A stretch of DNA of 64,000 bases from Halosegnis longus (GTDB lineage: Archaea > Halobacteriota > Halobacteria > Halobacteriales > Haloarculaceae): positions 806,001 to 870,000 of the forward strand of contig NZ_QKNW01000001.1 of the NCBI RefSeq assembly GCF_009663395.1. Direction: 5' to 3'. The notes below the pieces were generated by a model. The model did no database searches, had not been told where the DNA came from, and worked only from the letters and a program-made list of their open reading frames with translations. A program made the position numbers and the translations under genes. Shown in pieces: positions 8,589-16,964 of the stretch (positions within the stretch are counted from its first letter, which is position 1; each line of letters starts with the position of its first letter).

Positions 8589-9362
8589 ATGCGCTGTGAT
8601 TATCACACTCACACGACCTACTCGGACGGCTCGTTCCTCGGGTGGATGGTCGGGGCCGCCGAGAACGCCGGGCTCGACGCGATCGGTATCGCCGACCACT
8701 GTATCGTCTCCACGCGCGAGGAGCCGCGCCACCAGCGCGAGAACATGGGCTTCAACCTCGACGTGACCTACGAGCGTCGCAAAGCCGCAATCGACGCGAT
8801 GAACGAGCGCCGCGACATCGAAATCATCGACGGCGTCGAGATGGATTTCCACCCCGACGACGAGACGGAAATCGCGGCCTTCCTCGACGAGGTCGGCTTC
8901 GAGTACGCCGTCGGCAGCGTCCACGAGGTTGACGGCACGAACGTCCACTTCGAGGACCACTTCGCCGAGCAGTCGGCAGCCGCACGCCGCGACCACGTCG
9001 CCACCTACTTCGACCGGCTGGTCGCGCTCATCGAATCGGAGCTGTTCGACATCGCCGCCCACGTCGACCTCGTGGAGCGCAACAGCACGCTCCGCGGGCT
9101 GGCGACGGACGAGCAGTACCGGCGGGTGGCCGAGGCGTTCACCGACTCCCGGACTGTTCCGGAGTTGAACGCCGGGCGCGTCCTCTCGGAGTACGGCGAG
9201 GTCCACCCCACCCCGCAGTTCATGGAGGTGCTCCGGGAGGAAGGCGTCGAGTTCGTCTTCGGCACCGACGCACACGACCCGAGCGAGATCGAGCCGCGCA
9301 AGGAGGAACTGGAGAAGTTCGCCGCGACCCACGGCGTGGAGACGACGACGCTGTCGCTGTAA
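8589..9362 (+). CDS. PHP-domain metal-dependent phosphoesterase
   Basis: A 257-residue PHP-family hydrolase. Metal ligands characteristic of the fold are visible: HTHTTYSDGS at residues 5-14, IADHC near 34, the acidic DGVEMDFHPD near 80, VGSVHEVD near 112, AAHVDLVER near 155 and GTDAHDP near 233. The family includes histidinol-phosphate phosphatases (HisK) and nucleases. Length and the MRCDYHTHTTYSDGS start are compatible with a HisK-like phosphatase, but the physiological substrate cannot be fixed from sequence, and hisE lies 29 kb away. It is transcribed after abce1 with a 42-bp gap. Confidence 0.85.
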   Translation: MRCDYHTHTTYSDGSFLGWMVGAAENAGLDAIGIADHCIVSTREEPRHQRENMGFNLDVTYERRKAAIDAMNERRDIEIIDGVEMDFHPDDETEIAAFLDEVGFEYAVGSVHEVDGTNVHFEDHFAEQSAAARRDHVATYFDRLVALIESELFDIAAHVDLVERNSTLRGLATDEQYRRVAEAFTDSRTVPELNAGRVLSEYGEVHPTPQFMEVLREEGVEFVFGTDAHDPSEIEPRKEELEKFAATHGVETTTLSL

Positions 9363-9388
9363 AGGGCAGACAGGTGGACCCCGCGAGT

Positions 9389-9440
9389 CGGTAGCAGGTG
9401 GCCCACGCGGTCACCGGAGACTGCTACCGTCGATCGACGG
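9389..9440. terminator. Overlapping dyads between convergent genes
   Basis: Between the stops of the PHP gene (9362) and the zinc-ribbon gene (9476) there is a 9-bp perfect inverted repeat, CGGTAGCAG at 9389-9397 with CTGCTACCG at 9421-9429. A 14-bp perfect palindrome, CCGTCGATCGACGG at 9427-9440, immediately overlaps it. Position suggests transcript-end structure for either strand, but no T-tract follows. A protein-binding palindrome is an alternative. Confidence 0.45.
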
Positions 9441-9475
9441 CGGATGCGGTCGCTGGCCGCGCCATCGCACAAAAG

Positions 9476-9706
9476 CTACCAGTTCTTGCAGTCGGCACAG
9501 ACGAACTGCCCGTCGTCGTGCCAGCGCCGCACCACGACCGCACCGCACTTCTCGCAGGGTGTGCCGTCGGGCGAAAACTGAGCCGTCGCGAGGAGTTCCC
9601 CGGGAGTGTCGTCGACCGAATCAGCGTCGCCGTCGTCGCCACCCGCGTCCGACGCGTCCTGCTCGTCACCGTCGTCGGCGAACTCCGACAGCGAGCGGTC
9701 GTTCAC
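9476..9706 (-). CDS. Small zinc-ribbon protein with acidic N-terminus
   Basis: A 76-residue protein. The first half is very acidic (DDGDEQDASDAGGDDGDADS), and the C-terminus carries a zinc ribbon with CEKCG near residue 50 and CADCKNW at the end. Function is unknown; the ribbon may bind nucleic acid or a partner protein. The start is taken as GTG at 9706, giving VNDRSLSEFADD. Upstream sequence in the frame continues but is Arg/Cys-rich and unlike a halophilic protein. It diverges from the small membrane gene at 9783. Confidence 0.65.
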   Translation of the reverse strand: MNDRSLSEFADDGDEQDASDAGGDDGDADSVDDTPGELLATAQFSPDGTPCEKCGAVVVRRWHDDGQFVCADCKNW

Positions 9707-9782
9707 GCCCGTAACTCGACACACAGCGGCAAGAACGTGGCGAACCCGCAACTGGGAAGTAGTCGCACACCAAGCGTGACAC

Positions 9783-9989
9783 ATGGCAGGCTTCATCCAG
9801 AACACGATACAGGGCGTAATCGAGTATTTCGGCGGGGTCATCATGCAGAGTCCCGAGCAGGCGCTTCTGGTCGCCGTCGGCGGACTCATCGTCGGCGGCG
9901 CGTCGGCGGTGTTCGGCGTGCTCTCGCTCGGTGCCGCCGTCAGCCTCGTCGGTCGCGCGCTCCCGACCGCCGGCCCGCCGGAGCAGTAA
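9783..9989 (+). CDS. Small membrane protein
   Basis: A 68-residue protein with an amphipathic N-terminus (FIQNTIQGVIEYFGGVI) and one long hydrophobic stretch (ALLVAVGGLIVGGASAVFGVLSLGAAVSLVG, about residues 27-57) that could be one or two membrane helices with Gly-zipper character. I do not recognise the family. It ends 1 bp before the stop of the convergent LLM oxidoreductase. Coding bias and a clear ATG support it as a real gene; the role is unknown. Confidence 0.6.
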   Translation: MAGFIQNTIQGVIEYFGGVIMQSPEQALLVAVGGLIVGGASAVFGVLSLGAAVSLVGRALPTAGPPEQ

Positions 9990-9990
9990 G

Positions 9991-10965
9991 CTACGACAGC
10001 GTCTCGCCCGCGAGGTCGATTGCCGTCTCCAACTCCGGCCCGAGCGGCGACCCGACGACCAGACTGTCTGCGTGTTCTAACACCTTCTCCGCCCGCGCAG
10101 CGACCGTCTCGGGAGTCCCTGCGATACAGAAGGCCTCGACCATCGGCTCGGTCACCTGCTCGAAGGCCGCCTCGAAGTTCCCCGCTGCAATCGCATCACC
10201 GATAGCGTCGGCCACCTCGGGGTCGATACCGTGTCGCTGGAGGACTGGCGGGGCGGCTCCGGAGGCGATGAACGCGACCGGCGGCCGGGCGGCGGCGCGT
10301 GCCGCGTCGGCGGCTTCTGCAACCGAAACGGAGGCGTACGCCGACAGCTCGAACGCGCCCCGCTCGTCGGGGCGGTCCGATTTCCCCTCCTCGACGCGGT
10401 CGCGTGCCCACGCGAGGTCGTCCGGGTGCGAGCCGTTGAACAGCAGACCGTCGGCGTGTTTGCCGGCCATCCGGCACATGTGCGGGCCTTCGCCGCCGAC
10501 ATAGACGGGAATATCGCCCCCCTGTGGCGGCTCGAAGTTCAGCCCCGCGTCGGCCGCGGTGTGGACCCCGTCACGAGAGACGCGCTCGCCCGCCCAGACC
10601 CGCTGGGCGTCCTTGAACGCCTGAATCGTCGCGGAGAGCCCCTGCTCGCGCTCGACGCCGAGGTTCCGGAGCGTCGACGGGTCACCGGGTCCGATACCGA
10701 ACACGGCACGTCCGCCGGAAGACTCGTCCAGGGTGGCGACCTTCCCCGCGAGCGTGAGCGGATGCGTGTCGTAGGGGTTGGCGACGCCGGGCCCGACGCG
10801 GGCGGTGTCGGTCCGTCGGGCGATGCGGTCGAGCGCGACGAACGGGTCGCGGTTGTTGTAGTGCGACGAGCAGAATATCGTGTCGAAGCCGGCGGTTTCG
10901 GCGCGCGCGCCGAGGTCGCCCAGCCGCGAGACGGGGTGTTCGGGCGTGAGTTCGATACCGAGCAT
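9991..10965 (-). CDS. F420-dependent LLM-class oxidoreductase (TIGR04024-like)
   Basis: A 324-residue luciferase-like TIM-barrel enzyme that would use reduced F420 as hydride carrier. It starts MLGIELTPEHPVSRLGDLG and contains barrel segments typical of the Mer/F420-dependent group: CSSHYNNRDPFVALDRIA, RVGPGVANPYDTHPLTLA, AVFGIGPGD and PVYVGGEGPHMCRMAG. It resembles methylenetetrahydromethanopterin reductase, but haloarchaea lack methanogenesis. The haloarchaeal branch is an uncharacterised family, so the substrate is left open. cofE and npdG elsewhere in the window support F420 use by the cell. It is a single-gene unit. Confidence 0.87.
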   Translation of the reverse strand: MLGIELTPEHPVSRLGDLGARAETAGFDTIFCSSHYNNRDPFVALDRIARRTDTARVGPGVANPYDTHPLTLAGKVATLDESSGGRAVFGIGPGDPSTLRNLGVEREQGLSATIQAFKDAQRVWAGERVSRDGVHTAADAGLNFEPPQGGDIPVYVGGEGPHMCRMAGKHADGLLFNGSHPDDLAWARDRVEEGKSDRPDERGAFELSAYASVSVAEAADAARAAARPPVAFIASGAAPPVLQRHGIDPEVADAIGDAIAAGNFEAAFEQVTEPMVEAFCIAGTPETVAARAEKVLEHADSLVVGSPLGPELETAIDLAGETLS

Positions 10966-11064
10966 ACCACCGCTTGGGTGGCAACTGCCTTTGTGTCACC
11001 GACCGCTCGGTGTGTTGCCGGTGGCGGTCGCTGGGCGGCGTGGAAAAACGGAGAACGGAGAGCG

Positions 11065-13032
11065 TCAGTCGTCGGCCGGTGCTGCGCCCTCGGCGTCGTA
11101 CTGCGAGCGCGTGAGCGGCAGCTTGCCACCGGCGGAGAGAATCTCGCGTTCGCGCGTGGAGGCGTCGAGGTGGGCGGTGAGCTCCCAGTCGTCGTTGACG
11201 CGGACGGTGAACTCCTCCTGCCCGGAGTCGACGGCCTCGGCGACGTCGTCGACGATTTCGATGTCGTCGCCCTGCTCGATGTTCTCGTAGTCCGCCTTGT
11301 CGATGGTGAGCGGAACGAGACCGAAGTTGAACAGGTTCGCCTTGTGGATGCGGGCGAACGACTGTGCGAGGACGCCCTCGATGCCGAGATACATCGGACA
11401 AAGGGCCGCGTGTTCACGCGAGGAGCCCTGCCCGTAGTTCTCGCCGGCGACGAGGAAGCCGCCGTCGGACTCGAGTGCACGCTGTGCGAACGTGTCGTCG
11501 ACGCGCGAGAGGGTGAACTCGGAGAGCTTCGGGATGTTCGACCGGTACATCAGGATGTCCTGCGTCGCAGGGATGATGTGGTCGGTCGTGATGTTGTCCT
11601 CCATCTTGAGCAGCGCCTCGCCCTCCAGCTTGGAGTCGAGGGGGTCTTTCAGCGGCACGTCGCCGATGTTCGGCCCCTTGACGAGTTCGTCGTCGACGGC
11701 CTCGTCGGGCGCGATGAGGTCGGTCTTCGAGCCGTTGTACTTGTCGGGCATCTGGACGCCCGGCGCGTCCAGCCCGAGCTCGTCGGCCAGGTCGCGGGGG
11801 TCGGTGAGCTCGCCCTTGATGGCGGCCGCGGCCGCGACCTCCGGCGAGGAGAGGAAGACGGAGTCGTCCTCGATACCGGAGCGACCCTCGAAGTTGCGGT
11901 TGAAGGTACGGACGGAGACGGAGTCGGAGGCCGGCACGTGGCCGATACCGATACAGGCACCACAGGTGGCCTCGGAGAAGTTCACGCCGGCGGCCATCAT
12001 CTCTGCGGTCCAGCCCTCGCGAGCGAGAATCTCGGACGCCTGCTTGGAGCCGGGCGCGACGATCATCTCGGTCTTCATGTCGATCTCCTGGCCCTTCAGC
12101 ATCTTCGCGGCGGGCAGGATGTCCTCGTAGCCACCGTTCGTACAGGAGCCGACGATGACCTGCTCGACGTCCTCACCGGCGACCTCGCGCACGGGCACGA
12201 CGTTGTCCGGCATGGACGGCTTGGCGACGAGCGGCTCGATGTCGCTGAGGTCGACGACGATCTCGTCGTCGTACTCGGCGTCCTCGTCGGGACCGATCTC
12301 CTCGAAGGCGTCTTCGCGACCCTGTCGGGAGAGGTACTCGCGGGTCTCCTCGTCGGTCGGGAAGATGGAGGAGGTCGCGCCCAGTTCTGTCCCCATGTTG
12401 GTGATGGTCGTCCGCTCCGGCACGTTGAGCGTCTCGACGCCGGGACCGGTGTACTCGAAGATCTTGCCGACGCCGCCCTTCACGGAGAGCCGTCGGAGCA
12501 TCTCGAGGATGACGTCCTTCGCCGAGGACCACTCCGGCAGTTCGCCTTCGAGTCGCACGTTGACGACCTCCGGCATCTCGATGTAGTACGGGCCACCGCC
12601 CATGGCGACGGCCACGTCGAGCCCACCGGAACCGATGGCGAGCTCGCCCAGTCCGCCCGGCGTGGGCGTGTGGGAGTCCGAACCGAGCATCGTCTTGCCC
12701 GGCGCGGCGAAGTTCTCCTTGTGGACGTTGTGACAGATACCGTTGCCCGGTCGCGAGAAGTGTGCGCCGAAGGTGCCTGCCGCAGAGCGGAGGAAGCGGT
12801 GGTCGTCGGTGTTCTTGAAGTCGAACTGGTAGGTCTGGTGGTCACAGTACTGTGCCGCGACCTCGGTCTGGACCTCGTCCAGCCCGAGCGCCTCGAACTG
12901 CAGCCAAACGAACGTGCCGGTGGTGTCCTGCGTGAGGACCTGATCGATCTCGATGCCGATTTCCTCTCCTGTCTCGAGCTCCCCTTCGACGAGGTGCTCC
13001 GAGAGGATTTTCTCCGTTAGCGTCTGTCCCAT
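11065..13032 (-). CDS. acn: Aconitate hydratase
   Basis: Interconverts citrate and isocitrate in the TCA cycle. The 655-residue protein has the iron-sulfur ligands in GSCTNGG (near residue 303) and CGACIGIGH (near 360). It also shows the conserved MLGSDSHTPTPGGLG near 110 and the swivel-domain GENYGQGSSREHAAL near 545. The length is that of the archaeal/mitochondrial-like single-chain type rather than the longer bacterial AcnA. The ATG is supported by a TATA box about 30 nt upstream (leaderless). It is monocistronic, with a 256-bp gap to the divergent cofE. Confidence 0.97.
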   Translation of the reverse strand: MGQTLTEKILSEHLVEGELETGEEIGIEIDQVLTQDTTGTFVWLQFEALGLDEVQTEVAAQYCDHQTYQFDFKNTDDHRFLRSAAGTFGAHFSRPGNGICHNVHKENFAAPGKTMLGSDSHTPTPGGLGELAIGSGGLDVAVAMGGGPYYIEMPEVVNVRLEGELPEWSSAKDVILEMLRRLSVKGGVGKIFEYTGPGVETLNVPERTTITNMGTELGATSSIFPTDEETREYLSRQGREDAFEEIGPDEDAEYDDEIVVDLSDIEPLVAKPSMPDNVVPVREVAGEDVEQVIVGSCTNGGYEDILPAAKMLKGQEIDMKTEMIVAPGSKQASEILAREGWTAEMMAAGVNFSEATCGACIGIGHVPASDSVSVRTFNRNFEGRSGIEDDSVFLSSPEVAAAAAIKGELTDPRDLADELGLDAPGVQMPDKYNGSKTDLIAPDEAVDDELVKGPNIGDVPLKDPLDSKLEGEALLKMEDNITTDHIIPATQDILMYRSNIPKLSEFTLSRVDDTFAQRALESDGGFLVAGENYGQGSSREHAALCPMYLGIEGVLAQSFARIHKANLFNFGLVPLTIDKADYENIEQGDDIEIVDDVAEAVDSGQEEFTVRVNDDWELTAHLDASTREREILSAGGKLPLTRSQYDAEGAAPADD

Positions 13033-13058
13033 AACGTCAGTACATCCACCAGCCTGAA

Positions 13059-13066
13059 CTATAAAT
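13059..13066 (-). promoter_or_regulatory. TATA box of the aconitase gene
   Basis: On the minus strand ATTTATAG lies about 27-34 nt before the aconitase ATG at 13032, the spacing expected for a leaderless haloarchaeal transcript. The rest of the 13067-13288 gap shows no gene or obvious repeat. Confidence 0.6.
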
Positions 13067-13288
13067 CCGGCGTGTTTGCCCGATTTTGCGGCGAACAGCC
13101 CGCGAAACGGTCGGTGTCGGGTTCGTGAGAGCTTCCGTCTCTCCCTGCCTGCCGCGAGCGTCGCTCAGTGGGTCGTACATGGACGTTCACGACAGAGTGT
13201 GTTGACACGCCCCACGAACCAGTCGGGCATCGGTCATGTCGCGACGAGAGACCGCGTCGCTTTTTCGCTACTGAATCGACTGGACGGT

Positions 13289-14035
13289 ATGCATCTGTTC
13301 GCTGTCGACGGGCTGCCCGAGATTACGGCCGGCGACGACCTCGCGGCGCTCATCGACGCGCGCGTCGACTTCGAGGACGGTGACGTGTTGTGTGTCGCCT
13401 CGACCGTCGTCTCGAAGGCCGAGGGCCGCAGCTACGACTACGCGGACTTCGAGGCCGGCGAACGCGCACAGGACATTGCCGCCCGCCTCGAATCCATCAC
13501 CGGCGAGGAGAAGGACCCCCGGTTCGCGCAGGCCGTCATCGAGGAGAGCGAGGAACTCATCCTGGAGGCTCCGTTCATCCTCGCGGTCACGACGTTCGGC
13601 CACATCACCGTCAACGCGGGCATCGACCGCTCGAACGTCCCGGGCGGTGACCTCCTGTTACTTCCAGAGGACCCCTCGGCGTCGGCAGAGCGACTCTCGG
13701 AGGCACTCGGCGTACCCGTGGTCGTCACCGACACCTCCGGGCGGCCGTTCCGTTACGGCCAGCGCGGCGTCGCCGTCGGCTGGGCGGGAATACCGGCCTC
13801 CCGCGACTGGCGGGGCGAACACGACCGCGACGGCCGGGAACTCGGCGTCACGGTCCAGTCGGTCGTCGACGAACTCGCGGGCGCGGCGAATCTCGTCGCC
13901 GGCGAGGGGGACGGCGGGACCCCTGCCGTCGTCGTGCGCGACTGGGAGTTTGGTGACCACGGCGGTTCGGAGAATCTCTTCCGCGAGGAGGAAGACGACA
14001 TCGTCCGCGAGGCGCTGCGCGACTGGGAGTTCTGA
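13289..14035 (+). CDS. cofE: Coenzyme F420-0:L-glutamate ligase
   Basis: Adds gamma-linked glutamates to F420-0 with GTP, finishing coenzyme F420. The 248-residue protein shows the CofE fold signatures: VLCVASTVVSKAEGR near residue 30, TFGHITVNAGIDRSNVPGG near 105, a metal/GTP-binding segment VVVTDTSGRPFRYGQRGVAVG near 145, and DELAGAANLVAGEGDGGTPAVVVR near 193. The ATG gives the family start MHLFAVDGLPEI. In-frame sequence extends upstream but is non-coding in character. It ends exactly where the convergent ABC-2 permease gene stops. Confidence 0.95.
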   Translation: MHLFAVDGLPEITAGDDLAALIDARVDFEDGDVLCVASTVVSKAEGRSYDYADFEAGERAQDIAARLESITGEEKDPRFAQAVIEESEELILEAPFILAVTTFGHITVNAGIDRSNVPGGDLLLLPEDPSASAERLSEALGVPVVVTDTSGRPFRYGQRGVAVGWAGIPASRDWRGEHDRDGRELGVTVQSVVDELAGAANLVAGEGDGGTPAVVVRDWEFGDHGGSENLFREEEDDIVREALRDWEF

Positions 14036-14824
14036 TTACTCGATAATCCCGTAGCCGCGCCGGAACAGGAGCACGTCGACACCCACGACGACGACGGTGA
14101 GCCCGACGAGCACGGCCAAGGAGAGATTCGCGTTCACGTCCGTGTAGCCGAGGAAGCCGTATCGGACCCCGTTGACCATGTACACCATCGGATTCAGCAG
14201 GGAGACCTGCGCCCAGAAGTCGGGGAGCGTCTCCAGCGAGTAGAAGACGCCGCCGAAGAACGTGAGCGGCCGGAGAATGAACTGATTGAGCACGGTCAGG
14301 TAATCGAAGTCCCGCGCCCACAGGCCGCCGACGACCCCGAAGGCCGCAAACAGCGTCACGATTGTGAGCATGAACGCGGCGAGATACAGCGGCTTCCGGA
14401 CCGGGACGCTCCCGCCCTCGATGGCGAAGGGGACGAACAGCAGGCCGACGACGACGATGATGACGCCGACGATTAACCCGCGCAGCGCGGAGGCGGCGAC
14501 GTACGCCAGCACCTGACTGGAGTACGGGAGCGGCGATGTAAGCACCTCGTGGATGTACTCGTTCCAGCGGCCGTGGAAAATCGAGAAGGAGGCGTTCTCG
14601 AAGGCGTTGGAGATGGCTCCGAGCACGACCAACCCGGGGAGGATGAAGAGGATGTAGTCGTACCCCTGAATCTCGGCGATGCGGTCACCGAGGATGACGC
14701 CGAAGACGGCGAAGTAGAGGACGTTGGTGATGGCCGGCGGGATGAACGTGTTGCGGGGCCGGCGCACGAAGCGGAGAATCTCCCGTTTGAGCAGCGACCG
14801 AAACCCAGTCCCGAGAGCGCTCAT
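14036..14824 (-). CDS. ABC-2 type transporter permease
   Basis: A 262-residue integral membrane protein with six hydrophobic segments and the ABC-2 architecture. A cytoplasmic N-terminus with KREILRFVRRPRNTF precedes TM1, the EYIHEVLTSPLPYSSQVLAYVAAS segment occurs in the middle, and the C-terminal TM ends in RRGYGIIE. It pairs with the ATPase encoded just upstream (4-bp ATGA overlap) to form a two-protein exporter, probably of drug or lipid type. The substrate is not predictable. Its 3-prime end abuts cofE with no gap. Confidence 0.9.
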   Translation of the reverse strand: MSALGTGFRSLLKREILRFVRRPRNTFIPPAITNVLYFAVFGVILGDRIAEIQGYDYILFILPGLVVLGAISNAFENASFSIFHGRWNEYIHEVLTSPLPYSSQVLAYVAASALRGLIVGVIIVVVGLLFVPFAIEGGSVPVRKPLYLAAFMLTIVTLFAAFGVVGGLWARDFDYLTVLNQFILRPLTFFGGVFYSLETLPDFWAQVSLLNPMVYMVNGVRYGFLGYTDVNANLSLAVLVGLTVVVVGVDVLLFRRGYGIIE

Positions 14825-15756
14825 TGGGTCACCTCTCTCTCAGTGTCGGCGCGCGTCATCCCGACGAACACCTCTTCGAGCGAGGCGCGCCGCAGGTCGA
14901 GATTCGTGACCTCGTGGCCGGCGCGGTCGAGCGCGCGAATCACGGCCGCCGCGCGCGACCCGGCGTCGTCGACGGTCACGGAGAGGTCGGTCCCGTCGAG
15001 CGTCGCGTCGTGAACGCCTTCGAGGTCGAATCCGGGGACGGTGTCGGGCGCACTCGCGAGCGTGACGACGAGCGTGTCCTCGCCGCGCCCGCGCAGGTCG
15101 TCCGGGGAGGCCACCTCCACCTTCCGCCCGGCGTCCATGATGGCGACCGTGTCACAGAGCCGTTCGGCCTCCTCGATGTAGTGGGTCGTGAGGAGGATGG
15201 TCGTGCCGTCGTCGTTGAGCTGCTGGACCAGCTCCCACAGTTCGCGGCGGAGTTCCACGTCGACGCCGGCGGTCGGCTCGTCGAGAATCAGGAGGTCCGG
15301 GTCGGTGACGAGTGCCCGCGCCAACAGAAATCGGCGTTTCATCCCGCCCGAGAGCCAGTCGAAGCGGGTGTCGCGCTTGTCGTAGATGCCGACGGTCTTG
15401 AGCGCCTCGTCGGCGCGGCGGGCGGCCTCCTCGGGTGCGACGCCGTGGTAGCCGGCCTTGTGTTCGAGCACCTCGTGAATCGGGAAGAATCGGTCGACGT
15501 TGAACTCCTGTGGCGCGAGACCGATGCGGTTGCGCGCCTGCTGGTAGTCGCTTTCGACATCGTGGCCGAACACCTCGGCGGAGCCGGCCGTCGAGCGCGC
15601 GAGGCCGACGAGGATGTTGATGAACGTCGTCTTGCCGGCACCGTTCGGGCCGAGTAAGCCGAAGAACTCGCCTTCCTCGACCTCGAAGGAGAGGCCGTCG
15701 AGCGCCCGCACGTCGCCGTACTCCTTGACGAGGCTGTCGGCGCGTATCGCAGTCAT
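14821..15756 (-). CDS. ABC transporter ATP-binding protein
   Basis: A 311-residue ATPase of the DrrA/CcmA-like ABC-2 exporter class. It has Walker A GPNGAGKTT near residue 37, Q-loop APQEFNVD near 82, signature LSGGMKRR near 136, Walker B LLILDEPTAGVD near 156 and the H-loop TTHYIEEAE near 190. A C-terminal extension of about 90 residues (LRGRGEDTLVVTLASAPD onward) is typical of this exporter class. It is the first gene of the operon with the permease at 14036. Confidence 0.94.
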   Translation of the reverse strand: MTAIRADSLVKEYGDVRALDGLSFEVEEGEFFGLLGPNGAGKTTFINILVGLARSTAGSAEVFGHDVESDYQQARNRIGLAPQEFNVDRFFPIHEVLEHKAGYHGVAPEEAARRADEALKTVGIYDKRDTRFDWLSGGMKRRFLLARALVTDPDLLILDEPTAGVDVELRRELWELVQQLNDDGTTILLTTHYIEEAERLCDTVAIMDAGRKVEVASPDDLRGRGEDTLVVTLASAPDTVPGFDLEGVHDATLDGTDLSVTVDDAGSRAAAVIRALDRAGHEVTNLDLRRASLEEVFVGMTRADTEREVTQ

Positions 15757-15795
15757 GCAGAAGCAAGCGGCGGCGCGGGGGTAAACGGCCCGTTT

Positions 15796-16143
15796 CTACT
15801 CCAGTCGCGAGCGGGCGACCGAGATGCCGCCCGGCGTGATGATGAGTTGGTCGTCGTCCTTCTGGATGATGTCGCCGCCGACCTCGTCGGCGACCTGTTT
15901 CAGCTCGTCGGAGATGTGCTCCATCGTGCGGTCGGTCGTCGTGTGGCGGGTGATATCCGCGATGACGATGTCGCCGTCGTAGATAGCATCCTTGATTGGT
16001 ACCACGTCACCCTGCTCGCCGATCGTGGCGATGTGTACCTGCGTCCCCGAGTCCGACGGCGTGGCGTCGAAATCGTCGATGTCGAGTTCGACGTAGTCGT
16101 CGGTGCTCCGGTCACCACCCAACAGCCTGCTCATCAGTCCCAT
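15796..16143 (-). CDS. sepF: Cell division protein SepF
   Basis: Membrane anchor of the FtsZ ring in archaea. The 115-residue protein has the N-terminal amphipathic membrane-targeting helix (MGLMSRLLGG), a short acidic linker, then the SepF core from DYVELDIDDFD to the end, including IKDAIYDGDIVIADITRHTT and DDQLIITPGGISVARSRLE. It closely resembles what I recall of the studied Haloferax SepF. The ATG at 16143 is chosen because it starts the membrane-targeting helix. It diverges from a DUF1028 gene. Confidence 0.95.
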   Translation of the reverse strand: MGLMSRLLGGDRSTDDYVELDIDDFDATPSDSGTQVHIATIGEQGDVVPIKDAIYDGDIVIADITRHTTTDRTMEHISDELKQVADEVGGDIIQKDDDQLIITPGGISVARSRLE

Positions 16144-16239
16144 ACTGGCGAAACGCGGCGTCGCGGGGCAAAACTCTTGCGTCAGACGCCAGGTGCCCCC
16201 GACCACAAGCATTTCCTCGCGAGCGTCGAACCCCCGTCC

Positions 16240-16947
16240 GTGACATTCAGCATCTGCGTCCGCGACCCGTACGAGACCGACGACGGCAGCGAGGAGACGC
16301 GCTTCGGCGTCGCCGTCACCACCCGGCTTGCGGCCGTCGGCACGCTGTGTCCCTTCGCCAACGAGCACGGTGCCGTCGCCACCCAGTCACTCGTCAACGT
16401 CGAACTCGGGGAGAAAGGCGTCGAGTATCTCGCCGACGGTCTCGCCGTCGACGACGCGCTCCAGTCCCTGCTCAACGCCGACGACGGTGCCTCGAACCGC
16501 CAACTCCACGGCGTCGACACCGAGGACACGTTCGCCTTCTCCGGCGACGACTGCAAGGAGTGGTACGGCCACGTCGAGCGCGAGGACTTCACCGTCGCCG
16601 GCAACCTCCTCACGGGCGAGTCGGTCGTGGAGGCGACCGCCGACGCCTACGCGGCGAGCGATTCGGACCTGCCGCTGGCCGAGCGACTCATCGACGCGCT
16701 CGAAGCCGGCCACGCCGAGGGCGGGGACAAGCGCGAGGAACTGGAGGTGCAGTCGGCCGCGCTCATCGTCACGACCACCGAGGACCGCGAGATGGAGCCG
16801 TACTACAACGACCTTCGTGTCGACGCCTCGAAGACGCCCATCGAGGACCTGCGTGAGACGTACGAACTCGCCGACGAGAGCTATCAGGCCGCACTGGAGA
16901 AGTACGAGGAGAGCTACGAGGAGGACGATATCGACGCCGGGGAGTAG
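16240..16947 (+). CDS. DUF1028 family protein (Ntn-hydrolase-like fold)
   Basis: A 235-residue protein of the DUF1028 family, which has an Ntn-hydrolase-type fold and unknown biochemistry. The start is GTG, giving the family N-terminus VTFSICVRDP, in which the Thr/Ser after the initiator is the presumed nucleophile region. Conserved pieces include GVAVTTRLAAVGTLCPFANEHGAVATQS, NRQLHGVDTED and DFTVAGNLLTGESVV. The C-terminal 30 residues are a Glu-rich helix (ALEKYEESYEEDDIDAGE). It is followed by the structured intergenic element described next. Confidence 0.88.
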   Translation: MTFSICVRDPYETDDGSEETRFGVAVTTRLAAVGTLCPFANEHGAVATQSLVNVELGEKGVEYLADGLAVDDALQSLLNADDGASNRQLHGVDTEDTFAFSGDDCKEWYGHVEREDFTVAGNLLTGESVVEATADAYAASDSDLPLAERLIDALEAGHAEGGDKREELEVQSAALIVTTTEDREMEPYYNDLRVDASKTPIEDLRETYELADESYQAALEKYEESYEEDDIDAGE

Positions 16948-16964
16948 CTGAGTCTGTCGTGTCG

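Noticed and set aside
10231..13020. 929-codon plus-strand frame antisense to the oxidoreductase and aconitase genes
   Set aside because: Shadow frame of two clearly coding genes, a common artefact in G+C-rich DNA. The translation has no domain.
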